From: Actinomycetota bacterium
Lineage (GTDB): Bacteria > Actinomycetota > Actinomycetes > Streptosporangiales > Streptosporangiaceae
DNA: 22,712 nt
Direction: 5' to 3'
Assembly: GCA_003140115.1 (NCBI GenBank)
Contig: PLIQ01000344.1
Location: 24,137-46,848 of the forward strand
Each line of letters begins with the position of its first letter. The stretch's first letter is position 1. A program made the position numbers and the translations under genes. Below, in pieces: positions 1 to 7,131 of this stretch. The notes under the pieces are model-generated. The model did not search any database. It was not told the origin of the DNA and worked only from the letters and a program-made list of their open reading frames with translations.

Positions 1-236
1 CGGCCGATCTTGTCGCCGACCACGCCGAACGTGAACAGCAGGCCGGCGAAGAACAGGGTGTAGGAGTTGATCGCCCATTCGAGCTGGCTCTGACTCGCGC
101 CGAGGCCCCCGTGTGGCTCGGCGATAGTCTTCAGCGCGACGTTGAGCACCGTGTTGTCGATGACAATGGCGAGCAGCCCGACGATCAGCACGCTGAGGAT
201 GAGCCAGCGGCGACGGTAAATCGTCTGCGTGTCCAT
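1..236 (-). CDS. MFS transporter, DHA2/EmrB-QacA-like (N-terminal part, runs off the window)
   Basis: Only the first 78 residues are visible. The protein starts with a short basic cytoplasmic stretch (YRRRW), a first membrane helix at about residues 11-30 that ends in the motif [10 protein letters not shown], a periplasmic segment, then TM2 (about 53-70) followed by GDKIGR. The D-x-TVLNVAL element after TM1 and the G-D-x-x-GR loop between TM2 and TM3 are characteristic of 14-helix proton-driven drug exporters. The ATG at 236 is preceded by GGAAGGGA at good spacing, which fixes the start. The gene is transcribed out of the window, away from a 215-bp upstream gap that holds a palindrome suited to a TetR-type repressor. 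The substrate cannot be told from this fragment; the MFS call itself is secure. Confidence 0.85.
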   Translation of the reverse strand, partial: MDTQTIYRRRWLILSVLIVGLLAIVIDNTVLNVALKTIAEPHGGLGASQSQLEWAINSYTLFFAGLLFTFGVVGDKIG

Positions 237-364
237 GTGTCCCTTCCGGATCACTTGGTGTGTTGCTCCCGAGGGCTAGCCCCGGGAAGTCGGAGCGCGG
301 AACCGGGAAGGCCGGGGACCATCGGTGTGTTGCCATGGTCGCGGCCTTCAGGGACCGCCGCTAT

Positions 365-387
365 CGATACGGAACGGTCTCGTATCG
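365..387. promoter_or_regulatory. Perfect 7-bp inverted repeat, candidate repressor operator of the MFS gene
   Basis: CGATACG (365-371) and CGTATCG (381-387) form a perfect inverted repeat with a 9-bp spacer, in an AT-richer patch that also contains TATATT. It lies about 130 bp upstream of the MFS start, in the only non-coding gap there (237-451). Palindromes of this size and composition are typical TetR-family operators in front of drug exporters. The regulator gene itself is not in the window, so the assignment is inference. Confidence 0.45.
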
Positions 388-451
388 GAATATATTTCCG
401 CGCTACGGTCCCTGTGATCTACGCCACATACAGGTTCGGCCGCCGGGACGG

Positions 452-2230
452 CTAGGGGACGATGTCGGCCTGGCGGAGCACGCCGGAGGCCGGGTCGACG
501 ACCAGCGCCAGGAAGAGCGTGGCGTGCTCACCGACTAGTTCGACCACGACCGAGGCGGCGCCGTCGCCGGCCCGGTACGCACCGAGGCGGCCTGGGCCGG
601 ACCAGACCGCGGCCATCCGCAGGCGGCGAGCCAGCAGGCCGGCGTCTACCGTCTCGGCGACCGGGATGGCGTCCGGCCAGTCGCGGTCGGTGCCGTTCAG
701 CCAGGCCACGAGCGCGGCCAGCGTGTCACCCAGCGGAGAGCCCGCCGCGGGCGGCACGGCCAGCGTCAGGGACTGCACGCGGGGCGGTAGTTCCGGATTG
801 AGCTGGATCTGGGCCTGGACCACGCCGCGCTCCCCCGCCAGCCACCACCGGCAGTGGGCGGGCGTGTCGAACTCGGGGGGGCGGCCGCCATCGTCGCCGA
901 AGCCCCCGATGCGCTCCCGGATGATCGCGATGACCTGTTGCCGTTCGTCAAACGGCGCGTCCTGCGCCACGTTGGGCGAGAACAGCCGGGCCGCCTGCGT
1001 ATCGTCCCAGGACTGCAGCAGGCTGCTCACCGCCTCCCGCGCGGCCAGCGTCTCCGGCCAGGGCCCGGGCCCGTGATGCTCCGCGGGGGCGAGCGCGACG
1101 CTGTAGCCATACCCGGGCGGCTCACGGTGCCGCAGCGCTACGTCCAGCAGCCGGGTGGTCAGCGTCATCATGCCGGCGTAGGTGCTGTTGCCGAGCGCGA
1201 TGACGCCGGTGCCCGAGGCCGGATGCCAGCGCATGTTGCTGCCGAACCCCGGGTACCCGCCGCTGTGGCTGACGATCCGGCCGAACGCCGGGTGATGCTC
1301 CACGAACAGCCCGAACCCGTAGGCCGACAGCGCGGGCGCTGCATCGCCGGGGAAGGCGGCCGGCTTGTCCCAGCCGGTCAGCACCTGCGGCAGCTGCATC
1401 TCCCGCCGGGTGGCGCGTCGCACCGGATGGGCACCGCCGGCCTCGGGCTCACCCGGCGGGAACGCGGCGGCGAAGCCGGTCACCCAGCGGGCGAGATCCG
1501 TCACGCAGCTGAAGATCCCGCCCATCGGGGCGAACGCGCCGGCCACGTCGAACGCCACCTCCGCCCAGCCGTCGGGAGTGCGCCGGTACCCCCGAGCGAT
1601 GCCCCCGGGCCCGGTGCCCAGCAGACCGGGGGTCTCGAACTCCTCCGCCTCGTACCCGGTGCGCATCATGGCGAGCGGGTGAAGCAGGCGACGGCGGATG
1701 TAGTCCGGGTACGCCGCGCCCGTGACGGTGGTGATGACCCGGCCCAGGACGGCGTAACCGAGGTTGGAGTACTCGAACCGGGTACCCGGCGACCAGTTGA
1801 AGCGCACGCCGCCAGCCAGGAAACGGGCGAAGTCCTCCAGCGGCAGGCCCTGCTGCCGGTCGCCCCACGGGTCGTCGGTCGGGAAGCCGGCCGTCATGGT
1901 GAGCAGGTGCCGGATCGACACGCGGGCCGAGTCCGGCGTCACCGACGGCCAGCCGCGCAGCTCCGGGACGTACTCCTCGGCCGCGTCGTCGAGCTTCAGC
2001 GCGCCGTCGTCACGCAGCGCAAGGATGGCGGACGCGGTGAAGCTCTTGGTCATCGAGGCGATCCGGAAGACCGTGCCGGCGTCCGGCGGCGGCCCGCCGA
2101 GGACCCGCTGGCCGAGCCCGGCCGCGTGCACCAGCTCGCCGTCCAGCACGATCCCGTAGGCCAGCCCGGGCTGCCCACCGCGCTGCTGATAGCTCGCCGC
2201 CAGCTGGTCCACGTCCGCGAAATCGATCAT
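452..2230 (-). CDS. Serine hydrolase, beta-lactamase class C / PBP4*-like
   Basis: A 592-residue protein. The catalytic triad of the family is visible: S59-MT-K62 (SxxK, nucleophile and base), Y154-S-N156 (YxN) and H322-SGG at the place of the KTG-like box. The first ~370 residues are the beta-lactamase/transpeptidase-like domain; the last ~220 form an extra, unassigned C-terminal domain like those on many serine-type esterases and D-aminopeptidases. No signal peptide is visible, so it is probably cytoplasmic and may be an esterase or peptidase rather than an antibiotic-resistance enzyme. The reading frame stays open to 2419, but the upstream part is Arg-rich and unlike coding sequence, so I chose the ATG at 2230, with GGAAG/GGGA sequences just upstream. 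It is divergent from panB. The substrate is unknown. Confidence 0.85.
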   Translation of the reverse strand: MIDFADVDQLAASYQQRGGQPGLAYGIVLDGELVHAAGLGQRVLGGPPPDAGTVFRIASMTKSFTASAILALRDDGALKLDDAAEEYVPELRGWPSVTPDSARVSIRHLLTMTAGFPTDDPWGDRQQGLPLEDFARFLAGGVRFNWSPGTRFEYSNLGYAVLGRVITTVTGAAYPDYIRRRLLHPLAMMRTGYEAEEFETPGLLGTGPGGIARGYRRTPDGWAEVAFDVAGAFAPMGGIFSCVTDLARWVTGFAAAFPPGEPEAGGAHPVRRATRREMQLPQVLTGWDKPAAFPGDAAPALSAYGFGLFVEHHPAFGRIVSHSGGYPGFGSNMRWHPASGTGVIALGNSTYAGMMTLTTRLLDVALRHREPPGYGYSVALAPAEHHGPGPWPETLAAREAVSSLLQSWDDTQAARLFSPNVAQDAPFDERQQVIAIIRERIGGFGDDGGRPPEFDTPAHCRWWLAGERGVVQAQIQLNPELPPRVQSLTLAVPPAAGSPLGDTLAALVAWLNGTDRDWPDAIPVAETVDAGLLARRLRMAAVWSGPGRLGAYRAGDGAASVVVELVGEHATLFLALVVDPASGVLRQADIVP

Positions 2231-2343
2231 CGTCCCAGTCTTCCAGAACCGGTTGGCTCTACCACCGCACCCTGCGCGCATGCGATTATTGACCACGTCC
2301 GGGTACGCCGCGAGGGCGACACGAGACTTGGAGGCTGGCGACT

Positions 2344-3234
2344 GTGTCACACGACATTGCTGCATCCGTGGCCGCGACAGGACAGCGGACCACTCCCGAG
2401 CCACTAAGTGGCGGGACACTGTACGGCGGGACTGGCCCGGGCCGCCGGGTGACCGTCCGCGATATCGCCGCGGCCAAGGCTCGCGGCGAGAAGTGGCCGA
2501 TGCTCACCGCATACGACGCGCTCACCGCCGGGATCTTCGACCGGGCCGGGATCCCGGTGCTGCTGGTCGGCGACTCGGCGGCGATGGTGGTCTACGGTCA
2601 CGACACCACGATCCCGGTCACCGTGGATGACCTGATCCCGCTGACCGCCGCCGTGGTGCGCGGCACCAGCCGGGCGCTGGTCGTGGCCGACCTGCCGTTC
2701 GGTTCCTACCAGGCCTCCTCAGGTGCGGCCCTGGCCGCCGCGACCCGTTTCCTGAAGGAGACCGGCGCGCACGCGGTCAAGCTCGAAGGCGGGCAGCGAG
2801 TCGCGCACCAGGTCGAGGAGCTGGTCGCGGCCGGCATCCCGGTCATGGCGCACCTCGGCCTGACTCCGCAGTCGGTCAACGCCTTCGGCGGCTACCGGGT
2901 CCAGGGCCGCGGCGAGGACGGGGAGCGCCTGCTGCACGACGCCAAGGTCCTGCAGGCGGCCGGCGCGTTCGCCGTGGTGCTCGAGTGTGTCCCGGCCTCG
3001 CTGGCCGCCCAGGTGACCGAGGCCCTCACCATTCCCACCGTCGGCATCGGGGCGGGCCCCGCCTGCGACGCCCAGGTGCTGGTCTGGCAGGACATGGCGG
3101 GCCTGTCCCCCCGTACCGCCAAGTTCGTCAAGAAGTACGCCGACCTGGCCAGCATCCTCGGCCAGGCCGCGACCGCGTTCGCCGAGGACGTCACCTCGGG
3201 TGCCTTCCCGGACGAGGAGCACTCCTACCGCTGA
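2344..3234 (+). CDS. panB: 3-methyl-2-oxobutanoate hydroxymethyltransferase
   Basis: PanB adds a hydroxymethyl group from 5,10-methylene-tetrahydrofolate to 2-oxoisovalerate to make ketopantoate, the first committed step of pantothenate and CoA synthesis, in the cytoplasm. The 296-residue product has the usual TIM-barrel signature elements: [16 protein letters not shown], then [17 protein letters not shown] (the Asp of GDS is a metal ligand), VKLEGG (second acidic metal ligand), MAHLGLTPQ, and [18 protein letters not shown]. The GTG at 2344 has a clean GGAGG at 2330-2334, nine bases upstream, which settles the start. The first ~35 residues are an actinobacterial-type flexible extension. No panC or panD is nearby, so the gene seems to stand alone. 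Its last 10 bases overlap the convergent VOC gene. Confidence 0.95.
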   Translation: MSHDIAASVAATGQRTTPEPLSGGTLYGGTGPGRRVTVRDIAAAKARGEKWPMLTAYDALTAGIFDRAGIPVLLVGDSAAMVVYGHDTTIPVTVDDLIPLTAAVVRGTSRALVVADLPFGSYQASSGAALAAATRFLKETGAHAVKLEGGQRVAHQVEELVAAGIPVMAHLGLTPQSVNAFGGYRVQGRGEDGERLLHDAKVLQAAGAFAVVLECVPASLAAQVTEALTIPTVGIGAGPACDAQVLVWQDMAGLSPRTAKFVKKYADLASILGQAATAFAEDVTSGAFPDEEHSYR

Positions 3235-3626
3235 GGCTGAGCCACCAGCTCGACCTCGAACCCGTCGGTGTTGGCCAGGTAGGCGGCGTAGTGATTCGGG
3301 CCGCCCGCGTACGGGTGCGTCTCGGGGAACAGCAGCGTCCAGCCGCGGTCCGAGCCCGCGGCGGCCAGGGCGTCGACGGCATCACGCGGGCCGGCGTGGA
3401 ACGCGAGGTGGTTCAGCCCGGGCCGCAGCCGGTCGTGGTGGCTGGCGGCCAGCGCAGGTGACTGCTCGACGACGAGGTAGGTCCCGCCCAGACGCCAGCT
3501 GGTCCCTGCGTCCCAGTCCTGGAACGGCTCGTAGCCGAGCTGGCCGAGCAGCCAGCCCCACTCCCGGCGGGCCCGGGTCAGGTCGGGCACCCACAGCTCG
3601 ACGTGATGCAGGCTGCCGGGAGTCAT
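3225..3626 (-). CDS. VOC (glyoxalase/bleomycin-resistance/dioxygenase) superfamily protein
   Basis: A 133-residue single-unit VOC protein. The beta-alpha-beta-beta-beta modules are recognisable: [10 protein letters not shown] at residues 7-16 starts module one, and LNHLAFHA at 71-78 starts module two, ending with DGFEVELVA at 121-129. H8, H73 and E126 stand where VOC enzymes bind a divalent metal, so metal binding is likely. The reaction is not predictable; such stand-alone VOC proteins include epimerases, lyases and antibiotic-sequestering proteins. The start ATG overlaps the stop of the upstream Nudix gene in an ATGA, indicating translational coupling, so the two probably act or are at least made together. 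The 3' end overlaps the end of panB by 10 bp in the convergent orientation. Confidence 0.8.
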   Translation of the reverse strand: MTPGSLHHVELWVPDLTRARREWGWLLGQLGYEPFQDWDAGTSWRLGGTYLVVEQSPALAASHHDRLRPGLNHLAFHAGPRDAVDALAAAGSDRGWTLLFPETHPYAGGPNHYAAYLANTDGFEVELVAQPQR

Positions 3627-4093
3627 GCCGCGGTCAGCACGACGTGGCGGAGGGCGCCGGTCAGCTCGGGCAGGACGGGGATCAGCCCGGCGGGCCGGAA
3701 GTCGACGGAGCCGAGCTCGCGGACCGGCACCCAGCGGAACCGGTGGCCGGACTCGATGCCGCCGTACAGGTCGTCGGGCGCCAGCGCGGCGGGCCAGGTG
3801 AGCCGGTAGTACAGGCCGATCTCATGCTGGAGCGACCCCTTGCGGAAGACGTTCTCCACGATCAGCGCCAGCGGCCCGGGCGGCAGTTCATGCCCGAGTT
3901 CCTCGGCCAGCTCACGGACCAAGGCCACGTCGCTGGGTTCGCCGAAGCGGACCCGCCCGCCGGGCAGGAACCAGTAGTCAAGGCCGTCAACGGTACACAG
4001 CAAGATCTGGTCGCCGCGGACGATGACGGCCGCGACCCGCAGGTTGAACGTCCCCGCCGGGCCGCTAAAGGAAATGTCGGATGCGGTACTCAC
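3623..4093 (-). CDS. Nudix hydrolase
   Basis: A 156-residue protein with an intact Nudix box at residues 46-68: G-x5-E-x7-RELAEELGH. The RE..EE residues bind the magnesium used to hydrolyse nucleoside-diphosphate-linked substrates. The segment LRVAAVIVRGDQILLCTVDG before the box is the usual first beta-sheet, and WFLPGGRV directly precedes it. The substrate (mutagenic nucleotide, ADP-ribose, NADH, dinucleotide polyphosphate) cannot be told. It is the first gene of a two-gene unit with the VOC gene (4-bp ATGA overlap) and is divergent from the PIG-L gene, the two being separated by about 100 bp that must carry both promoters. Confidence 0.9.
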   Translation of the reverse strand: MSTASDISFSGPAGTFNLRVAAVIVRGDQILLCTVDGLDYWFLPGGRVRFGEPSDVALVRELAEELGHELPPGPLALIVENVFRKGSLQHEIGLYYRLTWPAALAPDDLYGGIESGHRFRWVPVRELGSVDFRPAGLIPVLPELTGALRHVVLTAA

Positions 4094-4199
4094 GGGTCCA
4101 TCCTTCCGCCTCCGGCGCCCGGAGCGTCATGAATCCGGGGTCGGGGGTGGCGCGTCGTGCGACGATCGTTACCTGAGTAGCGCACGAGCCGGAGAGAGA

Positions 4200-4922
4200 A
4201 TGCGGAAAGGGGCGGCAATGGAGCCGATGCCTGAGGACTGGGACAGGGCCGTCGCGGTGGTGGCGCACCCCGACGATCTGGAGTACGGCGTGGCCTCCGC
4301 CATTGCCCGCTGGACCGGGCAGGGGAAGCAGATAAGTTACCTGCTAGTCACCAAGGGCGAGGCTGGCATCGCGGGCATGCCCCCGGACCAGGTCCGGCCG
4401 CTGCGGATGGAGGAGGAGCGGCGCAGCGCGGCTGTGGTGGGCGTGAGCAGGGTGATGTTCCTTGACCATCCCGACGGACTGGTGGAGTACGGGGTGCCGC
4501 TGCGGCGTGATCTGGCCACCGTGTTCCGGACGCTGGATCCCCAGGTCGTCATCACCACCAGCTTCGACCTCACCTGGGGCGACGAGGGTCCGGTCAACCA
4601 CGCCGACCATCGCGCCGTCGGGCTGGCCGTGCTGGATGCCTGCCGGGACGCCGCGAACGGGTGGGTCTTCCCCGAGGCCGGGCCGCCGTGCACCGGCATC
4701 CGGGACGCCTACGTGGCCACGACGGGCAACCCGACTCACTTCGCGGATGTGACCGCCGCCATCGATGCCGGTATCGCGTCGCTGCGCGAACACCAGGCCT
4801 ATATCGACGGCCTCGGCGGCGAGTTCGATCCCGACGAGTTCCTGCGGAACTTGGCTGGCTACGTCGGACTTGGGGCCGGGTGTGAATACGCCGTCGCTTT
4901 CCACCGTTACCCGATGGGCTAG
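4200..4922 (+). CDS. PIG-L / LmbE family deacetylase
   Basis: The product resembles zinc-dependent N-acetylglucosaminyl deacetylases of the PIG-L family, which includes MshB and Mca of mycothiol metabolism. The metal-site motif AHPDD is at residues 22-26, and the second half of the site appears as NHADHRAVG (HxxH-type). The sequence LVTKGEAGI and the DVTAAIDAGIASLREHQAYIDG block match the small (~240 aa) stand-alone branch rather than MshB/Mca itself (~290-300 aa), so I do not use those gene names. There are two possible starts: ATG 4200 (GGAGAG 5 nt upstream) and ATG 4218 (GGAAAGGGG upstream), the latter giving a protein beginning MEPMPEDWD, equally plausible. It is the last plus-strand gene before the unusual 400-bp gap. 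Confidence 0.88.
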   Translation: MRKGAAMEPMPEDWDRAVAVVAHPDDLEYGVASAIARWTGQGKQISYLLVTKGEAGIAGMPPDQVRPLRMEEERRSAAVVGVSRVMFLDHPDGLVEYGVPLRRDLATVFRTLDPQVVITTSFDLTWGDEGPVNHADHRAVGLAVLDACRDAANGWVFPEAGPPCTGIRDAYVATTGNPTHFADVTAAIDAGIASLREHQAYIDGLGGEFDPDEFLRNLAGYVGLGAGCEYAVAFHRYPMG

Positions 4923-4924
4923 AC

Positions 4925-5120
4925 ATTAAAACGAGGCCCCCTCCATGTATGAGATGGAGGGAGCCTCGTCGGCACCGCGGCGCCAGCGCGACCAGTCACC
5001 CGGCCGTTCTGGCTCTACGGGCCACCCGCTAGGGCTAGGCACCGGCACGAAGGACCGATTTCTCGGTCTTCCCGCCTCTCGGAGTTTCCCCCGGGTGGTG
5101 CCCGTTTCCAACGGTGAAAG
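4925..5120 (-). ncRNA. Candidate structured small RNA in the convergent gap
   Basis: Between the DnaA-box cluster and the terminator at 4931-4969 lies about 150 bp without a credible gene but with nested inverted repeats: GGCACC (5038-5043) with GGTGCC (5097-5102), enclosing GACCGA (5053-5058) with TCGGTC (5063-5068). On the minus strand a weak promoter can be drawn just upstream: TTGCGC, 17 bp, TAGAAA, ending near 5123. A transcript of roughly 190 nt would then finish at the U-tract of the terminator. I do not recognise it as 6S, tmRNA, RNase P RNA, SRP RNA or a known riboswitch. The alternative is a long structured 3' untranslated tail of the crotonase mRNA. Confidence 0.3.
4931..4969 (-). 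terminator. Strong hairpin, intrinsic terminator for minus-strand transcription
   Basis: Arms ACGAGGC (4931-4937) plus CCCTCCAT (4939-4946) pair with ATGGAGGG (4954-4961) plus GCCTCGT (4963-4969), with one C/A mismatch and a 7-base loop. Read on the minus strand the hairpin is followed at once by TTTTAAT, the classic intrinsic terminator layout; on the plus strand there is no U-tract, although it may still stop PIG-L transcripts, whose stop codon is only 9 bases away. It ends either the crotonase transcript, with a long 3' tail, or a separate small RNA. Confidence 0.7.
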
Positions 5121-5183
5121 TATTTCTATCGCGTCGGCCAGCGCGGCGCAAGAGCTTTTGGCCGGCTATTTTCACTCTTTTGG

Positions 5184-5267
5184 GTATCCACATTATCTCC
5201 ACAGATAGCGGGCAGTTTTCCGCAGGTGGCGGTCGTTATCCACGGAATTATTCACAACCTATCCACA
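5184..5267 (+). other. Cluster of DnaA-box-like 9-mers
   Basis: Five close relatives of the DnaA box TTATCCACA stand in the same orientation: GTATCCACA (5184-5192), ATCTCCACA (5195-5203), TTATCCACG (5236-5244), TTATTCACA (5248-5256) and CTATCCACA (5259-5267); TTTTCCGCA (5216-5224) is a weaker sixth. Successive members lie 11, then 12 and 11 bp apart, about one helical turn. The left flank (5110-5183) is visibly AT-richer than the genome and has CTTTTGG twice, 22 bp apart; the right flank has the palindrome TTACC-GGG-GGTAA (5270-5282). No dnaA, dnaN or rep gene is present. The surrounding genes are convergent, so the region is not an obvious promoter for either. A DnaA-binding or titration locus is the simplest reading. 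Confidence 0.55.
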
Positions 5268-5320
5268 GATTACCGGGGGTAACTCGGGAAGTACCTAAAT
5301 AGCGGCCGCCGACATTATGG

Positions 5321-6100
5321 TCAGGCGCGGCCGCGGCTCCAGCGCGGCTTGCGCTTGTCCAGGAACGCCCGCATCCCCTCGCGCGCGTCTGGGAGTTGGC
5401 TGGTCGCGGCCATGACCTCGATGGCGTAGGCGTAGGCCTTCGGCTGGTCCAGGTCGATCTGGGCGTACAGCGCTTGCTTGCCGATGCCCTTGCTGTCCAC
5501 CGACCCGCGGGTGACCCGTTCCAGGAGATCCTGGACGGCGCTGTCGAGCTGTGCGGCCGGCACGACCCGGTTGACCAGCCCCCAGTCCAGCGCGGTGCGG
5601 GCGTCGATGACGTCGCCCGACATGGCCATCTCCGCGGCCCGCTTGCGGCCGACGTTCCGGGCGATGGCCACCATCGGGGTGTGGCAGAACCAGCCGCCCT
5701 TGCCGCCGGGCGCGGCGAAGCCGGCCTCTTCGCTAGCCACGGCCAGGTCGGTGCTGGCCACCAGCTGGCAGCCGGCCGCCGTGGCCAGTCCGTGCACACG
5801 GGCCACGACCGGCTGGGGCACCTGCTGGATCAGCGTCATCAGCTCGGTGCAGGTCGTCAGCAGCGACCGGACGCCGAGCAGGTCACCCTCGACGACATCG
5901 GCAAAGTCGTGCCCGGCGCTGAATACCGGCCCGCGGCCGGCCAGCACGATGCCCAGGGCGTCGCTGTTCCCGACCTCGGCGAACGCGGCGATCAGCTCGC
6001 GCATGTGCTCCAGCGACAGGGCATTGCGCCGCTGCGGCCGGTTCATCGTGATGGTGGCGAACTCGCCGGACCGCTCAACCAGGATGTGCTCGAACTCCAT
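5321..6100 (-). CDS. Crotonase-fold protein, ECHDC3-like (enoyl-CoA hydratase/isomerase family)
   Basis: A 259-residue protein of standard crotonase length. The oxyanion-hole motifs for binding an acyl-CoA thioester are present: FSAGHD at 60-65 and ATAAGCQL at 106-113. The two glutamates that hydrate enoyl-CoA in true hydratases (in GGGCEL and FAxPE) are replaced by Q112 and G132, so classical hydratase activity is unlikely. The block ATAAGCQLVASTDLAVAS and FAAPGGKGGWFCHTP closely resemble the ECHDC3 type, whose reaction is poorly defined. The start ATG at 6100 is the natural family start. It follows the LLM oxidoreductase gene on the same strand (72-bp gap); its own stop is followed by the DnaA-box region. 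Confidence 0.88.
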   Translation of the reverse strand: MEFEHILVERSGEFATITMNRPQRRNALSLEHMRELIAAFAEVGNSDALGIVLAGRGPVFSAGHDFADVVEGDLLGVRSLLTTCTELMTLIQQVPQPVVARVHGLATAAGCQLVASTDLAVASEEAGFAAPGGKGGWFCHTPMVAIARNVGRKRAAEMAMSGDVIDARTALDWGLVNRVVPAAQLDSAVQDLLERVTRGSVDSKGIGKQALYAQIDLDQPKAYAYAIEVMAATSQLPDAREGMRAFLDKRKPRWSRGRA

Positions 6101-6126
6101 TCCTCAAGCGTAGCCCGAGGGGTGCA

Positions 6127-6165
6127 GGGGGTCGTCCCCCCGCGAGCCAACACCGACTACGTCGG
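6127..6165 (-). terminator. Two small hairpins after the LLM gene
   Basis: GGGGG (6127-6131) TCGT CCCCC (6136-6140) and CCGAC (6153-6157) TAC GTCGG (6161-6165) sit in the 72-bp gap just downstream of the LLM stop codon. There is no U-tract, so this is at best a weak or factor-assisted stop between the LLM and crotonase genes. Confidence 0.3.
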
Positions 6166-6172
6166 ACCTCGG

Positions 6173-7036
6173 TTAGGCGATCGCGTCGGCGAGCAGCGAT
6201 ATCTGGTCGAGGCGGGAACTGGTGGGGACGAAGATGATCTCGTCGCAGCCGCTGGCTTCGAACGCCGCGGCGTAGCCCTTGACCATCTCCGGGCTGACCG
6301 CCGCGCCCGCCGCGATCTGGCTGGCGAACTCGCCGAGCCAGCCGTAGTAGTGCAGGAGGTAGCCGTCCGCCTGGCTGCGGGCTTCGGGGCCAAGCCCGAA
6401 GTAGGCCAGGGTGAGCTTACGCGGCCGGCCCGGACGCCCCGCGTCCTGCCAGGCCTTATCCACGCCCGCCGCGGCCTGGGCGAACATGTCGGGCGTGCCG
6501 CCGCCCATGATCCAGCCGTCGGCCAGCTGGGCGACCCGGCGGAAGGTGGCCTCGCTCGCGCCGCCGAGGATAATCTGCGGGCCGCCGGGCTGGACGGGCT
6601 CGGGCCCGATCCCGCCGGCGTAGCCGAACTCCTCGCCGGACCAGACCCGCTTCATCATGGCGATCTGCTCTTCCAGCCGCTGTCCGCGGCCCTGGGTGCT
6701 TACCCCGCTGGCCGCGAAGTCGTCCTCCCGGCCGCCCAGGCCCAGCCCGAGTACCAGGCGCCCGCCGGAGAGGCGGTCGAGCGAGGCCGCCTGCTTGGCG
6801 AACAACGCGGAGTTCGTGTAGAGCGGCGCGAGCAGGACGCCCGTGGTCAGCCGGATCTGGCTGGTGACCGCGGCGGCGGCGCTGAGCGCGGTCAACTCCT
6901 CGTAGTTCGGGTACACGAGCCGGCCGATCGTGCCCAGGGTGCTGAACCCAGCTTCCTCGGCAAGCCTGGCCCAGTCGATGAGCGTCCGGCCTTCGGTGCC
7001 GGCGACCGTGTTGGGCAGGCCGATTCCTATTTCCAC
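6173..7036 (-). CDS. LLM-class F420-dependent oxidoreductase
   Basis: A 287-residue TIM-barrel protein of the luciferase-like monooxygenase family. Visible family marks are the opening strand EIGIGLPNT, the segment IRLTTGVLLAPLY, LSGGRLVLGLGLGGREDDF, a loop with GGPQIILGGASEATFRRVAQLADGWI, and the C-terminal GCDEIIFVP. The branch, with GLGLGGREDDF and no FMN-type features, is one of the actinobacterial F420 users, and npdG for F420 reduction lies two genes upstream. The GTG at 7036 is preceded by GCGGAGG six bases away, an excellent ribosome site; the frame remains open far upstream, but that part overlaps the Lgt-like gene in another frame and is not coding. The substrate is unknown. Confidence 0.88.
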   Translation of the reverse strand: MEIGIGLPNTVAGTEGRTLIDWARLAEEAGFSTLGTIGRLVYPNYEELTALSAAAAVTSQIRLTTGVLLAPLYTNSALFAKQAASLDRLSGGRLVLGLGLGGREDDFAASGVSTQGRGQRLEEQIAMMKRVWSGEEFGYAGGIGPEPVQPGGPQIILGGASEATFRRVAQLADGWIMGGGTPDMFAQAAAGVDKAWQDAGRPGRPRKLTLAYFGLGPEARSQADGYLLHYYGWLGEFASQIAAGAAVSPEMVKGYAAAFEASGCDEIIFVPTSSRLDQISLLADAIA

Positions 7037-7131
7037 GCCAAACCTCCGCAGGCTTGTCCTGTTTCGCCGTCGAGTCGGACAGCATCGAGATAATCCAAGC
7101 ACTGTGGCCGGGTCCGGGTGCGGGCGACCCG

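Noticed and set aside
452..2230. Antibiotic-resistance beta-lactamase
   Set aside because: No signal peptide, a large extra C-terminal domain and an HSGG rather than a KTG box; the esterase/peptidase branch of the family is more likely.
854..2407. Long open plus-strand frame opposite the serine hydrolase
   Set aside because: Arg/Gly/His-rich translation without motifs, fully antisense to a gene with intact catalytic motifs; a GC-rich mirror frame.
5184..5282. The chromosomal replication origin itself
   Set aside because: No dnaA, dnaN, recF, gyrase, rpmH or parAB genes adjoin it, and only five or six boxes are present, fewer than in typical actinobacterial oriC. A secondary DnaA locus fits better.
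6456..6464. A further TTATCCACG DnaA-box-like sequence
   Set aside because: It lies alone inside the LLM oxidoreductase gene; a single 9-mer with one mismatch is expected by chance.
5396..7093. Very long plus-strand frame opposite the crotonase and LLM genes
   Set aside because: It spans two real genes and the gap between them in antisense, with low-complexity composition and no recognisable domain.
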